Positions 39,601 to 48,433 of a DNA stretch of 64,000 nt are shown here, piece after piece; position 1 is the first letter of the stretch; each line of letters starts with the position of its first letter. A program made the translations under genes and the position numbers. Source of the stretch: Mongoliitalea lutea (GTDB lineage Bacteria; Bacteroidota; Bacteroidia; Cytophagales; Cyclobacteriaceae). The notes under the pieces are model-generated. The model saw nothing but the letters and a program-made list of their open reading frames with translations, did not search any database and was not told the DNA's origin. The stretch lies in assembly GCF_014652135.1 (NCBI RefSeq), contig NZ_BMYF01000023.1, forward strand, positions 24,386 through 88,385, given 5' to 3'.

Positions 39601-40779
39601 ATGCCAATAACCTTTATCCATACCGCAGACTGGCAGATAGGGAAGCCTTATGCAGGAATAGAAGATGCTGATAACCGAAGCAAGTTAGGAGCTTACAGAA
39701 TTGAAGCTATTTCCAACATAGCCAAGCTATGTAAGGAACATGGGGCTTCTTTTGTTGTGGTAGCAGGTGACCTTTGGGATTCTGTTACTCCCATCAAGAA
39801 ATGGGTGTCCCAAACTTTGAAAGCTATAGGAGAGATACCAGTACCCGTTTATGTTATCCCGGGAAATCATGATCATGGAGCTATGGGGACAGTTTGGCAT
39901 CAATCGTATTTTTTAGAAGAACGACTTACCCTTGCCCCGAATCTCCATCTATTATTAGAGGCAGTTCCTGTGGAATTGGAGGAGGTTATCCTTTTACCTT
40001 GTCCGCTATTGAGGCGTCATGTAAACTCAGACCTTACTGAATGGCTGCGTTCCGGCACAGAAATCTATCAAGGATTGCCTAACAAGGCCCGCATAGTACT
40101 GGCCCATGGTTCCGTGTTTGAATTCGGTTCCGCTTCTTTTGAGGATGAGGAAGAAGTAGGTTATACATCTGCCAATCTGTTGACATTGGGCAAACTTCCA
40201 CACCATGAGTTGGATTACATTGCCTTGGGAGACTGGCATGGGACCAAGCAAATAGATGCTAAATCTTGGTATTCCGGTACTCCGGAACCCGATCGCTTTC
40301 CCAAAGGAGCGGGACATGATCAGGGGAATGTCTTGCTCGTGACAGTTGACAGGGGGCAGGTACCCACTGTAAAACCGCTTAAAACTGGCACCGTATCATG
40401 GCTGAAACACGAAATTTCTTTAACTGGAGATGGAGGTTTAGAAGTTTTTGATGCTTCCATGCTGGACTTATTAGGAACAAGGGTAGGAACCGACTTGCTT
40501 CACTTGAGTTTGACAGGAAGCTTGGGATTAGAAGCTTATTTAGCCTTAGAGCAAAAGCTAGACACCTATACCAATCGCCTGCTACGCCTCAAGTTGGAAA
40601 ACAAAGTCCAATTGAATCCCAGCGCTGAGGAATTGGATAGTCTCCAACGGAGTGAAAAAGATCCCTTGATTGCAAGAGTTGCAGCCAAGCTGATTTCCAT
40701 AATTAACCAAGGAGGCGAACAAGAACTAATCGCTAGAGAAGCCTTGAAACAGTTGTATTTTACCACTAAAGCCATTTAA
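39601..40779 (+). CDS. SbcD/YhaO-like DNA repair metallophosphoesterase
   Basis: A 392-residue calcineurin-type metallophosphoesterase with the Mre11/SbcD motif series: HTADWQIGK (H7, D10, with Trp-Gln where SbcD often has xH), AGDLWDS, GNHDHG, VLAHG and LGDWHG. With the ATPase encoded 3 bases downstream it should form an SbcCD-like nuclease acting on DNA ends and hairpins. Length and pairing look closer to the YhaO/YhaN type than to E. coli SbcCD. A broken copy of its middle third lies upstream at 36624-37044. The ATG at 39601 follows TAACTTTG, a likely -7 box. Confidence 0.88.
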   Translation: MPITFIHTADWQIGKPYAGIEDADNRSKLGAYRIEAISNIAKLCKEHGASFVVVAGDLWDSVTPIKKWVSQTLKAIGEIPVPVYVIPGNHDHGAMGTVWHQSYFLEERLTLAPNLHLLLEAVPVELEEVILLPCPLLRRHVNSDLTEWLRSGTEIYQGLPNKARIVLAHGSVFEFGSASFEDEEEVGYTSANLLTLGKLPHHELDYIALGDWHGTKQIDAKSWYSGTPEPDRFPKGAGHDQGNVLLVTVDRGQVPTVKPLKTGTVSWLKHEISLTGDGGLEVFDASMLDLLGTRVGTDLLHLSLTGSLGLEAYLALEQKLDTYTNRLLRLKLENKVQLNPSAEELDSLQRSEKDPLIARVAAKLISIINQGGEQELIAREALKQLYFTTKAI

Positions 40780-40782
40780 ATC

Positions 40783-43464
40783 ATGCTAATTCGGTCTGTC
40801 AAACTTAGAAATTTTAAGAAGCATCAGTCGTTGGATCTGGACTTTCATGAGAAACTCAACCTTATAGGTGGTCCTAATGAGGTTGGTAAAAGCACTGTTG
40901 CTGAAGCTATTCATGCGGTATTGTTTTTTAAACATGGTGGAAGCACCAAAGAACAGAAGGAATTACAGTCGATTACGAGTACTGACGGCCCCTCTGTGGA
41001 GCTTATATTTCAAATAGGAGAATGTGTTTACACACTAAAGAAAACCTATTTAAGAAATCAAGCCTGCACGCTTTCCGCTCCTGGTCAACCGACGCTTACG
41101 GGCACAGCTGCGGAAGAGGCTTTGGCAAAATTACTGGCAACGCAAGCTCCGCTGGGTTCACCTTCACAGGCCAAAGGCGAGTGGGCACATTTATGGGTTT
41201 GGCAAGGATCTGCTGGTAATAATCCCGTGTCTGCTCTCGTCAGTCAGCAAGCCAAAATGTTTGCTCAGCTCCAAGAATTGGGCGTAATGGCCGCCATGGC
41301 ATCGACTAAAGATCAAAAAGTTGTAGAAACTTTTTCTAGTCGTCTAAACCAAATTTTTACGTCCACAGGAAAATCAAAAGTTGGGTCCAACCTTTCAAAA
41401 GCTGAATCTTCAAGTACTGAGGCAGAGGAAAATTACAAAAGCATTTCCCAAGAGATCTCCTCATTAGAAGATCAATTGAAAGCGTATTCAGAGAAGCAGC
41501 AGGGCTTGGTTAACGCTGAAAAAAGATTGACTGAGTTGGAGGAAGAACGTAAGTCAATCCAAAAAGAGTTAAATGAGATTCAGGTATTAGATGAGCGTGT
41601 AAAAAAGGAAAAAACACTTTTAGAAAACTATCAAACTAAAGAAAATGAACTGAAAGCAAAGATCGATGCTATCAAAGCACTAACATTAGAAATTCAGCAT
41701 ACAGAGATTGAGTTGAAGCCTATGATGGATTCAATTAAGGCATTGGACCAACAAATACAAGAACTTCAGACAACAATTGGGCAGGAGGAAGGCTTATTGG
41801 TGGAGTTCCGTAAGGAGGACGTTGCATTAAAAGAAGAACTAGATTTTTGTGAATTAGAGAATAGGATCTTGGCCAAAAGAAAGGAGATCCGCATGATTAC
41901 GGAAAATCTGGCCAAAGTGAAGGGGATTCAGGCAAGTTTATATGCATATAGAGAAAAATTAGTGGAATTGCCTCCAATTGAACAGAAGGATTTGGATACC
42001 TGGACGACTTTGGAAAGTCACGTTCAAACTGCAGAAGGTGTATTGAATGCGATTGCTACAGAGGTAGAAATCTTGAACTCCCAGGAGCAGCTTGGCTTGA
42101 ATGGGGAACAAGTACAGGGGAAAAAGTTATTAACCCAATCGGCAATCTTTCAGTTGAATGGAAAAGATTTGTTGAAAATCACGCCGGGTGGAGGGGAGAG
42201 TTTAGAAAGTGCTACGCAAAAGCATCAAGCGACCCTGGCATCCTTACAAGAGTTCAAGAACCGTTTGGGGCTTCAGAAAAAGTCACAGGCTCTTGAAATC
42301 GTCCAAAAAAGAAGGGAATTGTCCGGGCAAATAAGTAATGAGTCAGCCAAATTGGGTGCGTTAGATCGACAAGAACAGTTGCAACAAGTTAAGGTTAAAT
42401 CAGAAGCGGAATTATCACAATTAGATTTACAAAAAAATACGTTAGTAGAACAATCCCCCCATTTAAATAATCTCCATGAAATTGATTTTGAAAATCATGG
42501 TAAAGAGATTCAAAAGAAAAGAAATGCTCTTCTTGTCAAGATTCAGGAAAAAAGCAGTGCAACTGATGCTTTGAAAAAAAGAGTGAATGAAGTAAAAGCA
42601 GAGCAGAATAAAATACATGAGAAGTCCCTTTCGATGACTGAAACCCTTGCCGAAAAGAAGCCAAGGCTGAACTTATTGCTGGAGCAAGGTGGTGAAGAGT
42701 TGGATGCATTTGAAACCGTTCAAGAGTCGAGGAAAGTTCAAGAATCCGTATATCAGAGAATTAAGCTGGAATTGGAAGATATGATGCCGGAACATATCAA
42801 TACTTCCGACAAACAGAATCAGGTGGCATTAAAAACATTATCTGACCAATATAGGCAACTGGAATTGGATTTGGCTACTCTGAAAGGAAAGTTGAATCAG
42901 ACAGGTGAAAGAAATCCCTACTTGGAACAGCAAACAGCATTTACAAGATTGGAACTTTTGAGAAATCAATTGCAAGGCCTTCGGCAAGAAGGAGAAGCGA
43001 TTAAGCTGTTGAATCAATTGTTTGTCGAAGAACAGCAACAGTTGACCCAAAGCTATGCGGCTCCATTTGCTGAAAAAGTTCAGCACTATCTAAGTTTCAT
43101 TTTCGGAAGAAATGTTAGCGTAAACATTCAATCCGACCAATCGGGTACTTTTAGTAAATTAGAAATTTACAGGGATCAATTCCGGGATTTGGGGACAGTT
43201 GATTTTGATAAACTCAGCGGCGGAACCAAAGAGCAGATGGCTGCTGCCGTACGATTGGCGATGGCGGAAGTGCTTGCCCCAGCCTATGGAGGGTATTTAC
43301 CAATGATATTTGACGATGCCTTTGCCTATTCTGACAAGGAGCGCCTAAAAGCACTACCCGACATGCTTTTTTCAGCCGCTGAACGTGGGCTTCAAATAAT
43401 TTTATTGAGTTGCACCCCACAAGAGTATGGTAATTTGGGGGCATTTGAAGTGTCATTAAATTGA
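40783..43464 (+). CDS. SbcC/YhaN-like AAA ATPase with long coiled coil
   Basis: An 893-residue partner of the upstream nuclease. The Walker A site is GGPNEVGKST (G29-T38). A long coiled coil occupies roughly 190-720, and the C-terminal ATPase half has the signature LSGGTKEQM and Walker B MIFDDAFAY. I see no CxxC zinc hook in the middle of the coil, which separates it from canonical SbcC/Rad50 and fits YhaN-like proteins. It probably uses ATP to control nuclease access to DNA ends. The two genes are coupled by a 3-base gap. Confidence 0.88.
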   Translation: MLIRSVKLRNFKKHQSLDLDFHEKLNLIGGPNEVGKSTVAEAIHAVLFFKHGGSTKEQKELQSITSTDGPSVELIFQIGECVYTLKKTYLRNQACTLSAPGQPTLTGTAAEEALAKLLATQAPLGSPSQAKGEWAHLWVWQGSAGNNPVSALVSQQAKMFAQLQELGVMAAMASTKDQKVVETFSSRLNQIFTSTGKSKVGSNLSKAESSSTEAEENYKSISQEISSLEDQLKAYSEKQQGLVNAEKRLTELEEERKSIQKELNEIQVLDERVKKEKTLLENYQTKENELKAKIDAIKALTLEIQHTEIELKPMMDSIKALDQQIQELQTTIGQEEGLLVEFRKEDVALKEELDFCELENRILAKRKEIRMITENLAKVKGIQASLYAYREKLVELPPIEQKDLDTWTTLESHVQTAEGVLNAIATEVEILNSQEQLGLNGEQVQGKKLLTQSAIFQLNGKDLLKITPGGGESLESATQKHQATLASLQEFKNRLGLQKKSQALEIVQKRRELSGQISNESAKLGALDRQEQLQQVKVKSEAELSQLDLQKNTLVEQSPHLNNLHEIDFENHGKEIQKKRNALLVKIQEKSSATDALKKRVNEVKAEQNKIHEKSLSMTETLAEKKPRLNLLLEQGGEELDAFETVQESRKVQESVYQRIKLELEDMMPEHINTSDKQNQVALKTLSDQYRQLELDLATLKGKLNQTGERNPYLEQQTAFTRLELLRNQLQGLRQEGEAIKLLNQLFVEEQQQLTQSYAAPFAEKVQHYLSFIFGRNVSVNIQSDQSGTFSKLEIYRDQFRDLGTVDFDKLSGGTKEQMAAAVRLAMAEVLAPAYGGYLPMIFDDAFAYSDKERLKALPDMLFSAAERGLQIILLSCTPQEYGNLGAFEVSLN

Positions 43465-43678
43465 ATAAGGAGGTAAGGGTTGATTTTTTGTGACAACCCA
43501 TGTCACAGGTACCGTCTTTTTTTGCGTTTTTTTGCAGTAGTTCTAAGCTCTTGCTACCTTTATTTTACTTCTTTGAGAGAGGGTATTCAATCCTCTATTA
43601 GCGGGCATTCGGTCGATATGTCAAGGTCCCTTCGGGGTGTTTCCATCTGTTAAGTCTTGGTTTCTTTAATTCTCTTCC
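43465..43678. promoter_or_regulatory. Intergenic region with a TGTGACA/TGTCACA palindrome
   Basis: TGTGACA (43489-43495) and TGTCACA (43501-43507) form a palindrome 25 bases after the sbcC-like stop. The same half-site words occur in the AbiE operators, though in the opposite arrangement. The rest precedes the second 357-aa gene and shares TGTCAAGGT.CCCT and CTTCCATGCATATCTACC with the region before the first copy. No gene is seen. Confidence 0.4.
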
Positions 43679-44752
43679 ATGCATATCTACCTTATCGCAG
43701 ATGCTGCCTCTATGCAGCTTACCGAACGTTTGGTGGTTTACCTAAAACCTTTCTTTGCTCCCGAAGTGCAGTTTCATATCCGGCCCTACGAAGGTGAATC
43801 TAAGTCCTTCTGGACCTGGGATGCGTTATTTGCAGTAGGTCAGCAAGAAAAAAGTAGCAGTTTACTACCAATAGGGGAGCATTATTTCATCTTTTTGGTT
43901 GATGGTGCCAATGAATACAACTGGTTTGGTGCTGCCAATCCGGATGCGTCTACGATTGCCTTTTTGCAGACCTCCAATTGGGAAGACCTTGGTTACAAGG
44001 ATACCTTGTATCCGATTGCATATCATTTGATGGCATTGGTGACAGCGATGAAGTTCTATGGGAACGATTTGACAGAGGATATCTTCCATGAGGTCAGCAG
44101 AGGTTGTATGTTTGACTTTACAGAGTTCAAAGAAGAAGTTCGCTATAAACTACAGGCTGCTCAAATCTGTCCGGACTGCCTGTCCAAGATGGCACTGCAG
44201 GCTTCCGATAGATTGGGGGCAATGGATTACATTCAGCGGCTTTTTTCCTTGCTTCGATCGGTCAAGGAACAGTTGTTTTCAATTGATCTACATCAGTATT
44301 TTGGAAAATTGGATTATCAGCTTGAAATTCAGGAGGATACTTCCTTGGTGTTGATGGTGGATAATCGCAGCATAGAACTCCCTATTTCCAATGGGAGAGA
44401 GAAGGCCTTGTTTATATTACTCTTGAGACACGAACAAGGGTTGAGCTACAAGGATTTTGAAAAAGATATGATATTACGGGAGTATCTAACAATTTACTTC
44501 ACCTATTTTGTCCAACAAGGTTCCTATACCATGTTGCTCAATCAAGCCAAAGAGCAGATTAAAGCCAGAATCTTCCGTAAACACCTAGAGCCCTTGGTTA
44601 GTCGTATTCGGAAAAAACTGCAAGGCTGTCTTGTCGCTTATCCGGAGGTCCTTAATGCCCTATCTATTCAATACAAAGAGGGAGCTTTGGTGGTGCCTAT
44701 GAAGCGCGTAAAAGTGGTGAATAGGCTGGGGAGGAGTGGGTTGGCTTCGTGA
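43679..44752 (+). CDS. Unknown 357-aa protein, paralogue B
   Basis: It has the same length as the protein at 34723-35796 and is alignable end to end, with near-identical blocks at the N-terminus (MHIYLIAD, SMQLTERL, FHIRPYEG) and in the middle (NPDASTIAFLQTSNW). The N-terminal 110 residues are more conserved than the centre, which has diverged freely. The three cysteines of paralogue A are kept (SRGCMFDF and ICPDCL). No known domain is recognised. It follows the sbcD/sbcC-like pair on the same strand. The DNA just before both starts is also similar, so gene and promoter were duplicated together. Confidence 0.75.
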   Translation: MHIYLIADAASMQLTERLVVYLKPFFAPEVQFHIRPYEGESKSFWTWDALFAVGQQEKSSSLLPIGEHYFIFLVDGANEYNWFGAANPDASTIAFLQTSNWEDLGYKDTLYPIAYHLMALVTAMKFYGNDLTEDIFHEVSRGCMFDFTEFKEEVRYKLQAAQICPDCLSKMALQASDRLGAMDYIQRLFSLLRSVKEQLFSIDLHQYFGKLDYQLEIQEDTSLVLMVDNRSIELPISNGREKALFILLLRHEQGLSYKDFEKDMILREYLTIYFTYFVQQGSYTMLLNQAKEQIKARIFRKHLEPLVSRIRKKLQGCLVAYPEVLNALSIQYKEGALVVPMKRVKVVNRLGRSGLAS

Positions 44753-44755
44753 GTT

Positions 44756-45360
44756 GGGATACTGAGATATTGATGGATATTGGATATTAGGATATTGTTT
44801 GTGGGAGAGATTGATGGGGTAGAGAAAGGAAATATGCTTTGAAAATAAAATTGAAATAATGGTAGAGATATTGATGGATATTAGATATTAGGATATTGTT
44901 TGAGGGAGAGATTGATGGGGTAGAGAAAGGAAATAAAGTTGAAATAAGTTTCGCGAAATAAAATTGAAATAATGTGGAGAGATATTGATGGATATTGAAT
45001 ATTGTTGGAGGGAGACATTGTTGGGGGTGGAGAAATGAAATATGCTTTGCGAAATAAGGTGGAAATAATTGTAGAAATAGATGTTAGGATATTGCTTAAA
45101 GAACTATGATTCAGAATCTTTTCAAATTGGGTGGTGATTGGGACTATCAATGAAAGTGGATTTTTACTAATGACCAAAAAGGGCGTTAGCCCTATGTTCT
45201 TCGTAGCAAAAGCGACATTGAAGGTGTCCAGAGGGGCGTCAGCCCTGAGATCTAAAGAATGGTTCAATCTTATAGAAAAAATCGCTAGTGCTGGCAAAAC
45301 CCATGTTGCGTCAGCAAAAAAACTGTGTAAATCCGTGTTCATCTAGTTCTTTATCTGTGT
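44756..45360. repeat. AT-rich repeat field with a double-hairpin module
   Basis: Degenerate repeats of the type GATATTGATGGATATT and GAAATAA fill 44758-45100, with longer units repeated (GGAGAGATTGATGGGGTAGA occurs twice, at about 44811 and 44905). A double-hairpin module follows at 45181-45253. No gene is supported; the open frame on the minus strand across this region is repeat-derived. Confidence 0.6.
45181..45253. repeat. Double-hairpin intergenic module, copy 4
   Basis: GGGCGTTAGCCC, TCTTCGTAG, then GGGGCGTCAGCCC and GAGATCT: the same two-hairpin layout as at 1676, 5562, 5968 and 50599. Confidence 0.65.
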
Positions 45361-45364
45361 TAAA

Positions 45365-45397
45365 AATATAAAAAGGGACAGTTTTCCATGTCCCTTT
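45365..45397 (-). terminator. Terminator of the six-gene minus-strand cluster
   Basis: AAAGGGACA (45372-45380) pairs with TGTCCCTTT (45389-45397) across an 8-base loop. The A-rich stretch from 45365 becomes a U run on the minus-strand transcript. It lies 11 bases past the stop of the last gene of the cluster. Confidence 0.75.
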
Positions 45398-45408
45398 ATG
45401 GTTATCAA

Positions 45409-46398
45409 TCAGTTGAGACTCGGAGGCATTAATTCTGCGGGTACCTGGTCGCCTTGCTTGCCAAGAAAGTCAAGTCGTTCCAGAAACATCTCATTATCAA
45501 ACATCAAGACAATTCGAACGAGGTTCAATTTTCCCTCCTCCGATAGGCTAATTCCCTGCTGAATTTTGTACTCAATGCTGGAAGCATCTTCTTCATTTTC
45601 TGCAACCAATAGATACTCATCAATCATATCCAGCATGATCCAAGGGCCAATTGCATAAAAATTATAGCCTGCGTAAAGCAAGGTTCGTTGTTCATCCGAA
45701 GTCTTGTCAGTACCAGCCAAACTATTTTTAGCCAATTCATACTTTTCTTTCATCAAGGATTTTGCCTCTTCCCTGGATTGAATTCCATCTAGTTTTCCAT
45801 CCAATAGGTCAAGGAAATTGGCAGTACCCTCTTTACGGTATTTGATTAAATAATGAATGAGGTTATTATGGGCTAGGTCTGAAGATCTAAAAGCCGAAGC
45901 CTTTACCAACTCCCAATGGTCCAACAAATGAATGATCTCATGCTCCCATAGATTCATGTCGGGAATAGCCTCTAGATTTCCCTCCAAAAAGTGAAGATAT
46001 CTATTTAGTAAGCGTTGATTTACATGAAAAACATATATGCCTTTGCCTGGATTAGAATCAGCATGATTATAACCAGCAAGAGCTGAACCTGCGTCTGAAA
46101 AGTTTTGATAGTCTATAAAAATTTGAATGTTCTTGAAGAGATATCCTTCCAGAAGTGGTCCCATTCGCAACAAGGCTTTCCTAAAAATATCTTCGGTTAA
46201 TTGTTCTATACGTTCATACAATTCGATATTTTCATCGCGCATGTAAGATGGTTCCCCTTCCTCAGACTCTCCTTTGACATATCCAGGAAGCCAATCGATA
46301 AATTCTTCTTCCATATGGGAATCCTCATCTAATGGATGTGGAGAAAGGTAAGCAGTAATCTGAACGTTGTTCAAGTAGTTTTCGGTAAGTTCTTGCAT
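45409..46398 (-). CDS. Unknown HExxH (zincin-like) protein, 329 aa
   Basis: The last gene of the cluster. It carries WEHEIIHLLDHW with H153, E154 and H157, the zinc-binding pattern of zincin metallopeptidases; the third ligand is not certain (D160 or H161 nearby, or a later acidic residue). The protein is very acidic in its first 70 residues and has no signal peptide or membrane segment. I do not recognise the family. It starts 4 bases after the 100-aa gene, so the two are co-translated. A protease, toxin-like or peptide-processing role is possible, but none is shown. Confidence 0.7.
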   Translation of the reverse strand: MQELTENYLNNVQITAYLSPHPLDEDSHMEEEFIDWLPGYVKGESEEGEPSYMRDENIELYERIEQLTEDIFRKALLRMGPLLEGYLFKNIQIFIDYQNFSDAGSALAGYNHADSNPGKGIYVFHVNQRLLNRYLHFLEGNLEAIPDMNLWEHEIIHLLDHWELVKASAFRSSDLAHNNLIHYLIKYRKEGTANFLDLLDGKLDGIQSREEAKSLMKEKYELAKNSLAGTDKTSDEQRTLLYAGYNFYAIGPWIMLDMIDEYLLVAENEEDASSIEYKIQQGISLSEEGKLNLVRIVLMFDNEMFLERLDFLGKQGDQVPAELMPPSLN

Positions 46399-46402
46399 GG
46401 TC

Positions 46403-46705
46403 TTAAAGGATAGTATAGTTGCATTCGATTTTCACTTCTTGGGTATAGTTATGAGTGGTTTTCATTTGAAAGTCCTCAAAAGCTTGATTTTTCAAAGTTC
46501 CCCCATTGATGTTAACAGTGTTGGAAAGCAAAGGCTTTTTCTTATAAGGCCTGATATAGGGGACTTTAAACTCAAAGGATTCCTGTTGAAAGGAGAATCG
46601 AAGCATAAGAAAACCTGTATGTTCGAAATCGGAGATAGACACTTGGTTTATCCGAGCAGGAACAGTGCTTTTAGGAGCTTTGAATTGAAGTCTAAGTGTG
46701 GACAT
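46403..46705 (-). CDS. Hypothetical protein, 100 aa, coupled to the zincin-like gene
   Basis: A 100-residue protein with alternating polar and hydrophobic residues suggesting a beta-sandwich (LRLQFKAPKS, VSISDFEH, FLMLRFSF). No signal or membrane segment. It lies only 4 bases before the 329-aa zincin-like gene. A frame of similar length exists on the opposite strand, but the spacing to the next gene favours this strand. A partner or inhibitor of the neighbouring protein is plausible. Confidence 0.6.
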   Translation of the reverse strand: MSTLRLQFKAPKSTVPARINQVSISDFEHTGFLMLRFSFQQESFEFKVPYIRPYKKKPLLSNTVNINGGTLKNQAFEDFQMKTTHNYTQEVKIECNYTIL

Positions 46706-46765
46706 AGTTTTATCTGATTTGTATGGAACAAAGGTACTGGTATATAAAATACTGTTTTGGAAATT

Positions 46766-47905
46766 CTAAGCTTGCAAATCCCAAAAGTCAAGCGGGTAAG
46801 GAGCATAGGTGACCGTTGGGTTAGGGATAGATTGGAGCTCTTGGAAATAGATGCTTCCTTCTGACTCTAAACAGGAAGGAGTGAGGTGGATAGTTGTTTC
46901 TAGGGATATTCCTTTTGCTTCAAGCTTTTTTGAAAGGCTGCTCAACTGTTCTTTGGCTACTGCAGCTGTTACTGGAAAGAAGACATCTGATACGGGGGAA
47001 ATATCTTCCCAATACCAAATCTGAGCATCTTTCAGAAGGGTATGTTTAGTTCTTTTAGAGATCACATACAAGGAGTTTTTACTCCTTTGGTCGGGTAATC
47101 CTAAGAATTGCGTATTCAAACTGTCTTTGGGGTGCAAACCTGTATGGACAAATGAACGGTTATTGAGCATCTCCGCGGTTTGATTGGTGATGAAGGCTTT
47201 GCAGTATCGGATATTCTTACGGGCATGACCATAATTTCCTACATCCCAATAGTGGTTGAAATTCATGCCTACCACCTTGTACAGTCCTGATTTATCCAAC
47301 TGCTTGGTCCAGTTCTTTCCAATCATATGGTCTCCTTCAAAGCCTCTAATCCAAATCAATGGTTGAGCGTGCTTAGCAAAGAACGTGTCCAAATGCCTTT
47401 CGGGAAACTCTAGAAAACCTGTTTGAATGGTAGCCAATACTTTTGGTGCGATTTGACCGCTCTTACTCAAGGCTAAATAAGTTGCCAAACCCTCTCCATG
47501 ATAGATGTACAGTTTCAAGTGCTTATTCAATGGTCGAAAAATAACCTCGTAGTACACTAACCAATTGGCTTCTTTACTGCTTTTGTAAAAAACGTTTTTA
47601 TACTCTCGTAAAAAGTCCTCCGTGTCAAAAGGATGTACCGGTCTCACGTAACCATGACTTCCTAATGATGTTTCAAAGTATTGATTCCCATGGGACTTAA
47701 TAACTTTTTTTTCGACCAGTTTAAAGTCATAGTGAAGAAAGAATTGCTCACCATACCAGGTTTCAATTTCTTCTTTCGAAAGGTAAAGATTGGTATAAAT
47801 AAAAGTATCTGTCATGTGTCCAAAGCGAAGAAGTGGATTGATATCCTTTCCTGCCCCAATATTAAAGAAGGATTTTTCAAACTGCAGTTGTGTGATTTTT
47901 TCCAT
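46766..47905 (-). CDS. Hypothetical protein, 379 aa
   Basis: Not recognised. It is rich in aromatic residues (Trp, Tyr, Phe) and His, with no signal peptide, membrane segment or familiar catalytic motif. Segments such as FGHMTDTFIYTNLYLSK at the start and MNFNHYWDVGNYGHARKN near residue 215 stand out. It is the longest gene of the minus-strand cluster and sits in its middle. Its stop codon lies in a recurring AAGCTTGCAA-type word (46767-46777), which also occurs in the gap upstream of its start (47965-47975). Confidence 0.65.
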   Translation of the reverse strand: MEKITQLQFEKSFFNIGAGKDINPLLRFGHMTDTFIYTNLYLSKEEIETWYGEQFFLHYDFKLVEKKVIKSHGNQYFETSLGSHGYVRPVHPFDTEDFLREYKNVFYKSSKEANWLVYYEVIFRPLNKHLKLYIYHGEGLATYLALSKSGQIAPKVLATIQTGFLEFPERHLDTFFAKHAQPLIWIRGFEGDHMIGKNWTKQLDKSGLYKVVGMNFNHYWDVGNYGHARKNIRYCKAFITNQTAEMLNNRSFVHTGLHPKDSLNTQFLGLPDQRSKNSLYVISKRTKHTLLKDAQIWYWEDISPVSDVFFPVTAAVAKEQLSSLSKKLEAKGISLETTIHLTPSCLESEGSIYFQELQSIPNPTVTYAPYPLDFWDLQA

Positions 47906-48004
47906 GTCTGTGGCTGTTTAATGCTGCAAAATTACTGCTGTCCTACCTGTATTTTGGAGAATTCTAAGCTTGCAAAATCAAGTAGGACCCTGTTGGTAAA
48001 TTGT

Positions 48005-48424
48005 CTAGAGGTTATAGAAATCCAATTCTCTGATTTTATTCTTTTTCCTTCCATGTTGAACTAACTTGCGCAATGCATTGGAAAATTCCAGCCCCTGGCG
48101 GATGGCTTTAAATTCAAAGTGATTGGAATAGGGGTCTGAGGATATCACGTTTACATTAGAAATACCTACAATTCTATAGAGGAAGGGTGCATTGTGCTGA
48201 ATAGCCTTGACCCGGAAGTAGTAGAGTTCTCGTCGATTGACGGTGAATACTCCTCTTCGTTCGATTACATATTCCCCATAAACCTCAAATCTCCAGAAAT
48301 ACACATCTAGAATTTTATAGACCATAATTAGGAAAGGAATGACCAAAGGAGACCCAATGAGTCCAAATAGGATGTACCCAAAGTTGATCCACTGAGACGG
48401 TTTTAGAATAGGTGGGTTATTCAT
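48005..48424 (-). CDS. Membrane protein with bacterial PH (bPH2-like) domain, 139 aa
   Basis: Residues 13-42 form hydrophobic segments (ILFGLIGSPLVIPFLIMVYKIL) that would anchor the protein in the inner membrane as a hairpin or two short helices. The rest resembles a bacterial PH domain: YVIERRGVFTVNRRELYYFRVKAIQ, then FLYRIVGISNVNVISSDP, the pattern of DUF304/bPH2 proteins. Such domains often mediate assembly at the membrane. It lies 9 bases after the PLD-like gene on the minus strand. Confidence 0.65.
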   Translation of the reverse strand: MNNPPILKPSQWINFGYILFGLIGSPLVIPFLIMVYKILDVYFWRFEVYGEYVIERRGVFTVNRRELYYFRVKAIQHNAPFLYRIVGISNVNVISSDPYSNHFEFKAIRQGLEFSNALRKLVQHGRKKNKIRELDFYNL

Positions 48425-48433
48425 TTTTTGCTT

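Noticed and set aside
44881..45342. A 153-codon minus-strand frame rich in Ile, Ser and Thr
   Set aside because: It is generated by AT-rich GATATT/GAAATAA repeats and a double-hairpin module.
46397..46717. A 106-codon plus-strand frame opposite the 100-aa gene
   Set aside because: The minus-strand frame sits 4 bases from the next gene of the cluster and shows better beta-strand patterning.
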